A stretch of 64,000 nt of DNA from NCBI GenBank assembly GCA_963785645.1, contig CAWAWG010000013.1, positions 1 to 64,000 of the forward strand. The letters run 5' to 3'. Every line of letters begins with the position of its first letter. Positions within the stretch are counted from its first letter, which is position 1. The stretch is from Trebonia sp963785645 (GTDB lineage Bacteria > Actinomycetota > Actinomycetes > Streptosporangiales > Streptosporangiaceae). Shown in pieces: positions 47,681 through 56,048 of the stretch. The notes under the pieces were generated by a model. It saw only the letters and a list, made by a program, of their open reading frames with translations. It had not been told where the DNA came from and made no database searches. Both the position numbers and the translations under genes were made by a program.

Positions 47681-49132
47681 TCAGCGTTGGGCGTCGCGGA
47701 GGGCCACGGTCGCGGCCTGCAGGCGGTGGCGCTGGGCAACGAGGCTCGCGGCGGACTCCGACAGCGTCGCCCACGGCTGGGCCGCCGGGTCGATGCGCGA
47801 CGTCAGTTCGGAGTGCCAGGCGGACGGCTGCGCGCCGGACGGGGGCGGCAGGAGCTGGACCGGGACGGGGGCCGATCCCGTGGCTTGCCGGTAGAACTGC
47901 AGCGAGGCGGCGTCCAGGTTGTCGTTGACCAGCACGGCCACTCCCGCCTGGACCGGGGCGGGCGCCGCCGTGTCCACCACCCATCCCCCGGTGTTGGCGA
48001 TGTTGACCGGGCCGGCGAACCCTGGCACGGACCACCGGTCGACGAACGGCTTGTGGGTGTGGCCGTAAACGAAGGTGACTTCCTCAGGAACGTGTCCCAG
48101 TTGCTGCCGGAGCTGACCGAGAACCGGGCCCTCCAGGTAATTTCGCAGCCCGTCCTGGCCGGCGGCGGTCAGGGTCACCGTGGGCGTGCCGCGCTCGCTC
48201 CTTGCGATCCGGGTAATCTCGCGCTTGAGTACCTCGTTCAGCACCCACCGTTCCGGCCCGCGCAGCCAGCCGGGCCCCTTCGCCGTCATCGCAACAACCA
48301 GGTTCGACACCAGGGTGTCGATGTCGGTTGCGCTGGTCAGGTCCGCGTAGATCAGGCCCACGTCCGTGCCCACCTGGCCGGAGCGGCCGAGCGTGGACCA
48401 GAAGAAGTCGATCCAGGCGAAGTTCTCCGCCTCAAGCCGGTCGATGTCCTCGGTCAGCCCCTGCCGCTGGCCGGGGTAGAGGATGTTCCGCAGCTGCGAC
48501 ATCAGCATGTAGATCGACTCGGTGTAGTGCCCGTGGCTGACGACGAGGCAGCGGCTCTCGTCCGGAGTCCGCAGGGCCAGGTTCGGATAGGAGACATCGA
48601 CGGTGACCCCGGTGGCGCCCGGCTGGCTCCGGGCCAGGCCGGTCAGCAGGGTCGAGCTGGCGACGGGGTGCTCCACCGCCGGCACTAGCTTCGTGGTGTG
48701 CCAGGGGCCGACCAGTTCGGCGTCGGCGGGCTGGCCGCAGACGTAGGTCACGTACTGGTTCTCCCGGGTGATCTCCCACTCGTGATGATCGTGGTTGCCT
48801 GGGACGTAGTGAACGACCGGGTCGAACGCGGGCGGCCCGTCGCCGAAGGCCTCGTGCGCGAAGAGGCGGTACACCATGGTGCAGACCTCGTCGGGCGACA
48901 GGGCCAGGTCCAGGATGTCTCCGGCCAGGATGAGGGTCGGCGGCCTGTCCTGGCCGCGGGTGAGCTGACGCAGGCCGTCGACCAGGCCGCTCAGCAGGGG
49001 GCTCGGCCGCTGCGGATCGGCGGAGAAGCCGGTGCTGCTGGCGTCCGGCGGCCGCTCGTTGAGCGCCGTGAGCACGCTGTTCTCGGCCCCGAAGTGCAGG
49101 TCGGACAGGATGACATAGCGGATGTCAGTCAT
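47681..49132 (-). CDS. Calcineurin-type metallophosphoesterase
   Basis: 483 residues, cytoplasmic. The metal-site motifs are all present: LSDLHFG near residue 10 (DxH), LAGDILDLAL near 70 (GD), VPGNHDHHEWE near 112 (GNHD), VVSHGHY near 205 and VYGHTHKPF near 370 (GHTH). A long insert lies between the last two and the final 90 residues are an uncharacterised beta-rich tail. The size and insert resemble the UDP-2,3-diacylglucosamine-pyrophosphatase/phosphodiesterase-like group, but the substrate cannot be told. It has no close operon partner. Confidence 0.9.
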   Translation of the reverse strand: MTDIRYVILSDLHFGAENSVLTALNERPPDASSTGFSADPQRPSPLLSGLVDGLRQLTRGQDRPPTLILAGDILDLALSPDEVCTMVYRLFAHEAFGDGPPAFDPVVHYVPGNHDHHEWEITRENQYVTYVCGQPADAELVGPWHTTKLVPAVEHPVASSTLLTGLARSQPGATGVTVDVSYPNLALRTPDESRCLVVSHGHYTESIYMLMSQLRNILYPGQRQGLTEDIDRLEAENFAWIDFFWSTLGRSGQVGTDVGLIYADLTSATDIDTLVSNLVVAMTAKGPGWLRGPERWVLNEVLKREITRIARSERGTPTVTLTAAGQDGLRNYLEGPVLGQLRQQLGHVPEEVTFVYGHTHKPFVDRWSVPGFAGPVNIANTGGWVVDTAAPAPVQAGVAVLVNDNLDAASLQFYRQATGSAPVPVQLLPPPSGAQPSAWHSELTSRIDPAAQPWATLSESAASLVAQRHRLQAATVALRDAQR

Positions 49133-49597
49133 GACGACTCCCGTTCCTCCCGGCGTCGCGGCCCAGCGTTGCCTGCTGGCCGCGGCCCCGGGTCTTAGAC
49201 CTGCCGCAGTTCACTCGTCAGCAGCTCTCTGGAGAAAAGCCGAGAGCCCGATCCCGCCCCTAGCGTAGGGCCGCGCGCCCGGCCTGTTGTCAGCTATCGG
49301 GTGAAGTCGGCCCGGGAATCTGTCGCGGCTCGGCCCCGGCAGCGAGACCCGGTACGTTGCCCGGCCGCTGCTCAGGCGGCATCCCTGGGGCGCGTCCGAC
49401 GGACGGAGGTGCGGGGGCTGCCGGACGCCGCCCGCGGCGTTCGCCTTTGCGGGGACACGGCGAGTCCGGCGGTGAAATCTTCCGGGACGGGGCCAGCGCT
49501 CTTCGAACACGTCGCGGCCGCACGGGCCGATCGTCGCGCGGTGCGCGCGGGCGGCGGGACGGCCGTGAAGCCCGTCCCGCCGTCTCGCGCGGGCTTA
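49133..49597. other. Gene-free region upstream of the metallophosphoesterase
   Basis: No gene is supported. The right edge (49568-49596) carries a hairpin that probably terminates the minus-strand gene starting at 50134. The rest is GC-rich and featureless to inspection. Confidence 0.5.
49568..49596 (-). terminator. Hairpin after the 178-residue protein gene
   Basis: AAGCCCG (49568-49574) and CGGGCTT (49590-49596) pair perfectly around a 15-base loop, directly after the stop codon at 49598. No T-run follows on the minus strand. Confidence 0.4.
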
Positions 49598-50134
49598 TCA
49601 GCCCCAGCGGCCGGCGCGGGCCTTGCGCTCGATGTCTCCGGCGAACAGCGGCGTCTCCTCGGCGTTGTGCGCGCTGAGCGCCTGCTGAGCCAGCTCGCTC
49701 GCCTGCGCGAACGACACCCCGCGGGTCTTGAGCACCCCGGCGTATTCGGGGGTCGAGCGAACCTCGACGCTGTTGACGAACTTGGTCGTGTCCGCGTCGA
49801 GCGCCTCAACCTTGAATGCCCAGATGACGACCAGCTTGACCCGGGCGCCGATGTCCGGACCGATCGAGTCGGACCGCGACACGAGGCGGCACCCGCTTCG
49901 CTCGGAGATGTCCTCCACGTAGTGCTGAATCAGCAGGTTGCCGACGCGCTCCACATTGATCGACATGCGCTTGCCCTCGGGCGTGACCGACGTGGCGCTC
50001 GCGATGTGATTCTTCGAGCACGCCTGGTACTCGCTGTCGGTCAGGGTGAATACCCACTCGGTCAGATCGATCGCCGAGAGCGGTGCGCGGATAACCGCTT
50101 CGGCCACCGAGTGGGCAACGAGGTCGTCAGTCAT
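49598..50134 (-). CDS. Uncharacterised protein coupled to isochorismatase
   Basis: 178 residues with no recognised domain. The mix of beta-strand-like stretches (IDLTEWVFTLTDSEYQACS, RMSINVERVGNLLIQHYVED, RVKLVVIWAFKVEALD) and a C-terminal helix resembles small ligand-binding folds of the SRPBCC type, but this is a guess. ATG 50134 lies eight bases inside the end of the isochorismatase gene, so the two are translated together. A dedicated role beside the hydrolase is likely. Confidence 0.75.
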   Translation of the reverse strand: MTDDLVAHSVAEAVIRAPLSAIDLTEWVFTLTDSEYQACSKNHIASATSVTPEGKRMSINVERVGNLLIQHYVEDISERSGCRLVSRSDSIGPDIGARVKLVVIWAFKVEALDADTTKFVNSVEVRSTPEYAGVLKTRGVSFAQASELAQQALSAHNAEETPLFAGDIERKARAGRWG

Positions 50135-50795
50135 GTTGTGTACCTCCGGATTGTCCGGCCGACAACTTCGCGACGATCTCGTCGGCCGAGATGACGGCTC
50201 TCGCGTAGGCCGGCACGTTGAACCGCAGCGACGCGGTCATCTCGGCGGCGCCGAAGCTGCCGACGGCGTCCTTGACGAGGGTGACCTCGTACCCGAGCTC
50301 AGCTGCGAAGCGGACGGTGGACTCGATGCACGTATTGGCGCGCAGCCCGATCACAACGAGCTTGCGCACGCCGTGCTTCTTGAGCTGGAGGTCGAGGTCG
50401 GTATTGGCGAACCCGCTGGATAGCCAGTGCTCCTGGGCGACGACCTCGCCGGGACGCGGGTCGAAGTCGGGGTGGAAGCTGCCGCCCCAGGTTCCGGCGG
50501 CGAAGACGCGGCCCTCGGCGGCAGCGGCCTGGATCGGCGGCATCGTCTTCCAGCGGTCGTACGGGTCGGTTTCGCGCCAGCGGTGATGCGGGGCGATGAA
50601 CACCTGTACCTGCGCGGCCCGAGCAGCGGCGAGTACCTGCCGCATGTGCTCGACGACGTCGTACTCCTTCAGCGTCGAGCGGGCCAGTTCGTAAAGCTTG
50701 CCGCCTTCGGAAAGGAAGTCGTTGTAGGGGTCGACGACGATCAGGCCCGTTAGCTCGGGCTCATAGGTCGGTTCGGGATCCGGTGGGTGGGTCAT
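50127..50795 (-). CDS. Isochorismatase-family cysteine hydrolase
   Basis: 222 residues. The catalytic triad is visible: Asp in LIVVDPYNDFLSEGG, Lys/Arg region in VVAQEHWLSSGFANTDL and Cys in RANTCIESTVRFAAELGY. An aromatic/His motif APHHRWRETDPYDRWK sits between. The family hydrolyses amides, carbamates or vinyl ethers. Start ATG 50795. It is the first gene of a two-gene operon facing a TetR regulator across a long inverted repeat, suggesting induction by its own substrate. Confidence 0.88.
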   Translation of the reverse strand: MTHPPDPEPTYEPELTGLIVVDPYNDFLSEGGKLYELARSTLKEYDVVEHMRQVLAAARAAQVQVFIAPHHRWRETDPYDRWKTMPPIQAAAAEGRVFAAGTWGGSFHPDFDPRPGEVVAQEHWLSSGFANTDLDLQLKKHGVRKLVVIGLRANTCIESTVRFAAELGYEVTLVKDAVGSFGAAEMTASLRFNVPAYARAVISADEIVAKLSAGQSGGTQHD

Positions 50796-50840
50796 CGTTG
50801 GAACCTGCCTTCTCTGCTGGTCTCTGCCGCTCACAGCCTG

Positions 50841-50890
50841 GATGTTACTTGTCATCCTGATGGTGAGGAATCAGGATGACAAGCAACATC
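50841..50890. promoter_or_regulatory. 20-bp inverted repeat operator between isochorismatase operon and tetR
   Basis: GATGTTACTTGTCATCCTGA (50841-50860) and TCAGGATGACAAGCAACATC (50871-50890) are complementary at 19 of 20 positions around a ten-base spacer. Each arm contains a -35-like TTGTCA, pointing inward, with CAGGAT about 17 bases on in the other arm. This symmetric layout could let one regulator control both directions. The adjacent TetR protein is the natural ligand. Confidence 0.75.
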
Positions 50891-51003
50891 CTCAATGTCA
50901 AGACGCAGCAGATCAGGTGAACTTTTCTACTCTGCCTGTATGACGCGTATCATCTACATGCGCGGCAATGCGCCAGGGCATGCATCGACAGGAGACGGCC
51001 GGC

Positions 51004-51576
51004 ATGGGGCACTCGCAGACGGAGAAGGCGGCATCCCACGAACGGGTGCTGGGGAAGGCGGCGCGCAAGATTCGCGAGGAGGGCGTCTCCCGGCCCAGCA
51101 TCGCCGACCTGATGAAGGAAGCGGGGTTGACGCACGGGGGCTTCTACAAGCATTTCGCCTCCCGCGACGACTTCATCGCGCAGGCCGCAGGCGCCGCCCT
51201 GGCCGACGGCTCAGCGAAGATGGAGAAGGCCGCGCGGCTGAACAAGGCCGCGCCGCGCGCCGGCCTGATCGAGGCGTACCTCTCGAAGCAGCATCGGGAC
51301 GCGCCGGGCGCCGGCTGCGCGCTGGTGACCCTCGGCGCCGCCGCCGGACGCAGCGACGCGCAGTTCAAGCACGCCTACGAGCAACAGGTGCGCACCTACC
51401 TGGACCTGCTGGCCGGCCTGAACCAGGAACCCGACTCCGCCGAGACGCGAAACGAGGCCCTGCTCATTCTCAGCGCCATGGTCGGCGCGGTCCTGATGGC
51501 GCGGGCCGTGGCCGATCCCGAACTGTCCGACGAGATCCTGACCGGCGTCGCCGCCGAACTCAAGCGACTCGGCTAA
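51004..51576 (+). CDS. TetR-family transcriptional regulator
   Basis: 190 residues. The helix-turn-helix is VLGKAARKIREEGVSRPSIA then LMKEAGLTHGGFYKHFASRD, a pattern of the AcrR/TetR group in which GGFYKHF is the recognition helix. The C-terminal ligand domain has one notable Cys in GAGCALVTLG, as in regulators that sense electrophiles or oxidants. Start ATG 51004 with AGGAGAC upstream. It faces the isochorismatase operon, and DAHP synthase follows 39 bp downstream on the same strand. Confidence 0.93.
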   Translation: MGHSQTEKAASHERVLGKAARKIREEGVSRPSIADLMKEAGLTHGGFYKHFASRDDFIAQAAGAALADGSAKMEKAARLNKAAPRAGLIEAYLSKQHRDAPGAGCALVTLGAAAGRSDAQFKHAYEQQVRTYLDLLAGLNQEPDSAETRNEALLILSAMVGAVLMARAVADPELSDEILTGVAAELKRLG

Positions 51577-51615
51577 CGGCACTCGTCCCGCGGTCGCGCC
51601 AAGTAACCTGAACGG

Positions 51616-52941
51616 CGTGAGTTTGCCCGCGCTTCAGCAGCCCGTGTGGCCCGATCGTGATCGTCTGGAAGCGGCGGTACGCCGCCTCGGAGAGCCTGCC
51701 GCCGCTGGTGCTCGCCGCGGAGTGCGACCAGCTTAAGGAGCGGCTGGCCGCCGTGGCACGCGGTGAGGCCTTCCTGCTGCAGGGCGGTGACTGCGCGGAG
51801 ACGTTCGCCGGCACGACCGCCGGCAGCATCCGGGGCAAGTTCCAGACGCTGCTGCAGATGGCCGTCGTGCTGACCTACGCGGCCAGCGTGCCGGTGGTGA
51901 AGGTCGGCCGGATGGCGGGCCAGTTCGGCAAGCCGCGGTCGGCGGCCACCGAGGTCCGGGACGGCGTGGAACTTCCGGTGTACCGGGGCGACGCGGTTAA
52001 CGGCATCGAATTCACCGCCGCGGCCCGGACCCCCGACCCGGGCAGGCTGCTGGATGCGTATCACTGCGCGGCGGCCACGCTTAACCTCTGCCGCTCCCTC
52101 GCCAGCGGCGGCTTCGCCGACCTGCGCCAGGTGCACGCCTGGAACCAGGACTTCGTGGCGGGCAGTCCGGCCGGGCAGCGCTATGAGCAGCTCGCGGACG
52201 AGATCGACCGCGCGATCTCGTTCATGCACGCGTGCGGGGCTGACCCGAAGGAGTTCCGCGCGGTGGAGTTCTACTCCAGCCACGAGGCCCTGCTGCTCGA
52301 TTATGAGCGTCCCCTGACCAGGACCGACGAGCGGAACGGACTGGCCTACGACCTGTCGGCTCACCTGCTGTGGATCGGGGAGCGCACCCGCGACCCGCGG
52401 GGCGCGCACGTCGAGTTCGCCCGCCAGATCCGCAATCCGATCGCGGTCAAGGTCGGTCCGAACGCTAACGCGCAGGACGTGCTCGAACTGGCCGAGGCGC
52501 TCGACCCGGACCAGGAGCCTGGCCGTCTCACCCTGACCACCCGGATGGGCTCGGGCCGGATCCGCCAGGCGCTGCCCCCGCTGGTCGAGAAGGTAGCCGC
52601 CAGCCGGGCCCGCGGTCGTCTGGGTCTGCGACCCGATGCACGGCAACACGGTGGAAGCGGTCGGCGGCCAGAAGACCAGGAACTTCGACGACGTGCTGGA
52701 CGAGGTGGCCGGATTCTTCGAGGTGCACCGCGCGCTGGGAACTCATCCCGGCGGCATCCACATCGAATTCACCGGCGACGACGTCACCGAGTGCATCGGC
52801 GGCGGCCATCACATCGCCGAGAGCGACCTGAGCTACCGTTACGAGACGACGTGCGATCCCCGCCTCAACCGCAGCCAGTCCCTGGACCTGGCCTTCCGCG
52901 TCGCCGGCCTGTACCGCCAGTACCTGGGCGGCACCGCCTGA
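51616..52941 (+). CDS. Class II DAHP synthase, two frame slips
   Basis: 3-deoxy-D-arabino-heptulosonate-7-phosphate synthase, first step of the shikimate pathway, plant/actinobacterial class II. GTG 51616 opens LPALQQPVWPDRDRLEAAV; a slip near 51690 leads into LPPLVLAAECDQLKERLAAV, then FLLQGGDCAETFAGTTAG, VVKVGRMAGQFGKPRS and NPIAVKVGPNANAQDVLELA. A second slip near 52607 leads to VVWVCDPMHGNTVEAVGGQK, GGIHIEFTGDDVTECIGGGH and YETTCDPRLNRSQSLDLAF. Metal-binding Cys, His, Glu and Asp are all present. Class II enzymes occur in both primary metabolism and aromatic natural-product pathways. Confidence 0.95.
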
Positions 52942-52985
52942 CGACCGGCCCGAACGCGGGGGCGGCAGCACCGTTATCCCGGCCG

Positions 52986-53816
52986 TCAGCGTCCGCTTGC
53001 GTCGGTCCGTTCCTCGTGGCTGGCGAGCATGCGGGCGTGCAGTGAAGTCAGTTCATCACCGGCCAGGCCGGCCAGGCTGACGCCAAGTTGACCCAGGACA
53101 GCGCGCCAGTCGTCGAAGGATGTCAGGTCGCGGGTGAACGCCCCGGCACCGATCCGCTGGTACCGGATCCCGCGCAGCCTGCTGACGCCCGTATCGTCGC
53201 GGCGCCCCGCCACCAGTACCTCGGTGAACCGGCCGTCGGGCGGCGTCGACAGCATCTGGTGAGCCTCGGCGACCTCAGCGTCGTTCGGGTGGCCGGCGCC
53301 TATTTCGAGTGCGGGGAAGGATCCCACCGCCGGGTCGTGCCTGAAGGTCCACCCGCGCGCGCTCACATCGGTGATCTCGTACCTGAACGGGCCCTGCCGG
53401 ATCTCCCCCGCGACCACCTCGACCGGGTCACGGAGGGCATCTCCGAGGCCGAGATCCGGCCACCAGGGACGGCCGTCAATGGTGACGAGCAGGACCAGGT
53501 GGTTCAGCGGCGGGACCGGGCGGCCCGCCACGTGACCGAACCGGCGCTCCACCGCGAACCCCAGGGCACGCAGGACGATCTCGAACGCGCCGTTGTGGTG
53601 AAAGCAGTACCCGGCGTTACCGCCCGCCGCGATCCGCTCCAGGCTCTGCCCCGGGTCCGTGGCATCGGGGCGCCCGAGCACGATCGCGAGGTTCTCGTAC
53701 GGCACCGCGTCCAGGTGCCGCCGCTGCAACTTCACCAGGGTCTCCGCCGTCGGCGGCAGGTTCCCGGCAAGGCCGAGCCGGGACAGGTACCTGGCCAGAG
53801 CCGGCGCGGTGGTCAT
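52986..53816 (-). CDS. Arylamine N-acetyltransferase
   Basis: 276 residues, cytoplasmic, transfers acetyl from acetyl-CoA to arylamines or hydrazines. The Cys of the triad is in GGNAGYCFHHNGAF, the His in PLNHLVLLV and the Asp in WWPDLGLGDALRDP. The N-terminal four-helix part (YLSRLGLAGNLPPTAETLVK, VPYENLAIVLG) is as expected. ATG 53816 begins the conserved part. The frame is intact. It ends 44 bp from the convergent DAHP synthase. Confidence 0.92.
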   Translation of the reverse strand: MTTAPALARYLSRLGLAGNLPPTAETLVKLQRRHLDAVPYENLAIVLGRPDATDPGQSLERIAAGGNAGYCFHHNGAFEIVLRALGFAVERRFGHVAGRPVPPLNHLVLLVTIDGRPWWPDLGLGDALRDPVEVVAGEIRQGPFRYEITDVSARGWTFRHDPAVGSFPALEIGAGHPNDAEVAEAHQMLSTPPDGRFTEVLVAGRRDDTGVSRLRGIRYQRIGAGAFTRDLTSFDDWRAVLGQLGVSLAGLAGDELTSLHARMLASHEERTDASGR

Positions 53817-53957
53817 AGACCCCCATTTTCCCACAAACGGCCGCTGGAGATGACCGGCCCGGGCGGTCCGCGATGGAGCCCGCTTGAACTTCACGGGGCC
53901 GGGTATACCTGGAATCGTGCCAAAATATGACAATAGCGAACAAAGGTCGTAAAGGCC

Positions 53958-55304
53958 ATGGAGCCGCCACGTCGATACGCCATCGTCGGAACCGGGCACC
54001 GCGCCCGGACCTATGCCCGGGCCCTCACCGGCGGGTACCGCGACAGCGCGAGCGTCGTCGCCCTCTGCGAGCCGAACCCGGTCCGGGCGGACTATCACCG
54101 CTCCGCGTACGGCCTGCGTGACGTGCCACTGGTCGAGCCGGCCGACTTCCCGCTGCTGCTAGAGCAGCACCGTCCGGACGCGGTCATTGTCACGAGTCCC
54201 GATCACACCCACGACACGTACATCTGCGCCGCACTCGACGCGGGCGTCGACGTCATCACGGAAAAGCCCATGACCACCGACGCCGAGCGCCTGCGGCGGA
54301 TAAAGACGGCCGTGGAAAACTCAGCCGCGCGGCTCACGGTGACCTTCAACTACCGCTATTCACCGCGCAACTCGGTGGTGCGGCAACTGCTGGCTGACGG
54401 GGTTATCGGCACGGTCACCTCCGTGCACTTCGAATGGCTGCTTGACACCGCGCACGGCGCGGACTACTTCCGGCGCTGGCACCGGGAAAAGGTCAACTCC
54501 GGCGGGCTGCTTGTCCATAAATCCAGCCATCACTTCGACCTGGTCAACTGGTGGCTCGCCGACACGCCCGCCTCGGTGTACGCCCTGGGCGGGCTGAAGT
54601 TCTACGGTCAGGCCAACGCGCGGCAACGGGGCGTCGCCCCGCGCCCGCGCCTCGGACGCGACCTGTCCGGCGACGATCCGTTCGGGGTCGACCTCGCCGC
54701 CGATCCCGCACTGCGCGCCCTCTACCTCGACGCCGAGAAACTCGACGGCTACCACCGGGATGTCGATGTCTTCGCCGACGGCATCACCATCGAGGACAGC
54801 CTCAGCCTGGTGGTCGGTTACCAGCGCGGCGCCACCATGACCTATTCGCTCAGCGCGTTCGGCCCCTGGGAGGGCTATCGCGTCGCATTCAACGGAACCG
54901 CCGGCCGGATCGAGCTCGACGTGGTCGAACGCTCCTGGGTCCCGCCCGCACCGCCGCCTGAGGAGGAGGTCCGCGTCATCGATCCGAGCGCCGACCAGAC
55001 CGCGGACGCCCAGCCCGCCGCCTTGCCGCTGCCCCCGATCCGGCCGGCCGGCGAACGGATCACCCTCCAGCGGCACTGGGAGCCAGCGGTCCAGGTTCCG
55101 ATCCCGGCCGGAGCGCAGGCGCACGGCGGCGGGGACGAGCTGCTGCTGCGTGACCTCTTCGGCTTCCGCGGCGCGGCCGACGACGCTCTGGCCCGGGCCG
55201 CGGGATTCCGGGACGGAATGCAGAGCGTCCTGCTCGGCATCGCCGCCAACCGCAGCCTGGCGGAGGGCAGGCCGGTGCACCTCGCTGAATTCGGGCTGAC
55301 GTGA
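53958..55304 (+). CDS. Gfo/Idh/MocA-family oxidoreductase
   Basis: 448-residue NAD(P)-dependent sugar-type dehydrogenase. The N-terminal Rossmann fold is YAIVGTGHRARTYARALTG with SPDHTHDTYICAALDAGVDV and ITEKPMTTDAERL, which holds the conserved EKP Lys. The substrate-side His pair lies in SGGLLVHKSSHHFDLVNWWL. A Pro-rich insert of about 60 residues near residue 340 is unusual. The enzyme would oxidise or isomerise a sugar or cyclitol. It is divergent from the arylamine N-acetyltransferase with about 140 bp between. Confidence 0.92.
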   Translation: MEPPRRYAIVGTGHRARTYARALTGGYRDSASVVALCEPNPVRADYHRSAYGLRDVPLVEPADFPLLLEQHRPDAVIVTSPDHTHDTYICAALDAGVDVITEKPMTTDAERLRRIKTAVENSAARLTVTFNYRYSPRNSVVRQLLADGVIGTVTSVHFEWLLDTAHGADYFRRWHREKVNSGGLLVHKSSHHFDLVNWWLADTPASVYALGGLKFYGQANARQRGVAPRPRLGRDLSGDDPFGVDLAADPALRALYLDAEKLDGYHRDVDVFADGITIEDSLSLVVGYQRGATMTYSLSAFGPWEGYRVAFNGTAGRIELDVVERSWVPPAPPPEEEVRVIDPSADQTADAQPAALPLPPIRPAGERITLQRHWEPAVQVPIPAGAQAHGGGDELLLRDLFGFRGAADDALARAAGFRDGMQSVLLGIAANRSLAEGRPVHLAEFGLT

Positions 55305-55351
55305 CCTGCCTTTTCCAGCGGTTCATACCGGCACTCGGCAGTCATCAACAG

Positions 55352-55420
55352 CATAGGGCCATTTAGCGCAGTTTCTTGTCCTGGTTTAGGCGGATACGTT
55401 CAGCACGAAATGGCCCTATG
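55352..55420. repeat. Inverted repeat CATAGGGCCATTT...AAATGGCCCTATG, copy 2
   Basis: Perfect 13-bp arms at 55352-55364 and 55408-55420 with a 43-base spacer, 48 bases after the oxidoreductase stop. The core AGGGCCA/TGGCCCT and the flank CGAAATGGCCCTATG match the element at 34202-34268. Confidence 0.7.
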
Positions 55421-55484
55421 AGCCCGCGCAAAAATTACCGCGGCGAGGAGCCAGGGGGACCCGGCTGAACGCTCGGCTTCGATT

Positions 55485-55532
55485 TCATGAAATTTCCGGT
55501 ATGTCGTGGCGCGCCAGCGCCCGACATACCGG
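55485..55532. repeat. Dispersed 48-bp hairpin element, copy 2
   Basis: TCATGAAATTTCCGG and an 11-bp perfect stem CCGGTATGTCG/CGACATACCGG. It is 45/48 identical to copy 1 at 34509-34556, with a compensatory C:G to T:A change in the stem. Confidence 0.8.
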
Positions 55533-55620
55533 CTGCCGAGAATAGGTGCGGAGCCGGAAGGACTGGCTGCAAGATAGTGGATCGCTGGATAGGTCAGAGC
55601 GATAACAACTATCCACTGTC

Positions 55621-55760
55621 CCGGTGCCGATCCCCGGTGTCCCAGTGCCGATCTCCGGTGTCCCGGCGCCGATCCGTCGGCTGCCCGAAATGCGCGGTTC
55701 CGCTACCGGCTATCGCGTTTGGCTACCGCGTTTGGCTACCGGCTATCGCGTTCGGCCCGG
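55621..55760. repeat. Two groups of short tandem repeats
   Basis: First, 21-bp units of the form GTGCCGATCCCCGGTGTCCC occur two to three times (about 55624-55675). Second, units of the form GCTACCGGCTATCGCGTTTG occur twice with a truncated 13-base copy GCTACCGCGTTTG between (about 55701-55755). Confidence 0.7.
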
Positions 55761-55812
55761 ACGGTCGCGTCTCGGCCGCAAGGTTCGCTGCGCGGGCGGG
55801 GCTTTTACGCTT

Positions 55813-55926
55813 TTACGCGCTGATGCGGACGTTGCCAGAGGTCTCGATCAGGCTGGCGGCGACGTCGGGCGAGGCATTTGGCCTGCTCAGGGAGCAGCGG
55901 TCTTCGGTGTGCTCAACGATGATCAT
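55813..55926 (-). CDS. 37-residue peptide, second gene of a tiny operon
   Basis: ATG 55926 overlaps the stop of the preceding tiny gene (ATGA), and TAA is at 55813-55815. The product is polar with one Cys (MIIVEHTEDRCSLSRPNASP onward), no signal peptide and no membrane segment. Support comes from the translational coupling and the strong ribosome site of the first gene. Function unknown. Confidence 0.5.
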   Translation of the reverse strand: MIIVEHTEDRCSLSRPNASPDVAASLIETSGNVRISA

Positions 55927-56048
55927 GGTGCCACCTTCCCCGGGAAGACGGACCACTTGATACCCGGTACATCCGCGTGCGCACGCACCCATCGGGACAT
56001 GTCCTGTTTGGTAGTGATGTGCGTAATCTCGGTGACCCCGGTGATCAC
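55923..56048 (-). CDS. 41-residue peptide, first gene of a tiny operon
   Basis: GTG 56048 is preceded by AAAGGAGAG, one of the best Shine-Dalgarno sequences in the window, with five-to-six-base spacing. The product (MITGVTEITHITTKQDMSRW onward) is a balanced soluble peptide: a short beta-like start, an amphipathic helix, then PGIKWSVFPGKVAP. It ends in an ATGA overlap with the next gene. Neither product is recognised. They could be a small two-component peptide system (toxin-antitoxin, regulator or precursor), which is inference only. Confidence 0.55.
   Translation of the reverse strand: MITGVTEITHITTKQDMSRWVRAHADVPGIKWSVFPGKVAP

Larger units (their letters stand above)
55305..55812. other. 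Gene-free region with dispersed and tandem repeats
   Basis: No convincing gene. It carries copy 2 of the inverted repeat (55352-55420), copy 2 of the 48-bp hairpin (55485-55532), a partly paired stretch GATAGTGGAT...ATCCACTGTC (about 55574-55620) and two tandem-repeat groups (55621-55760). Confidence 0.6.
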
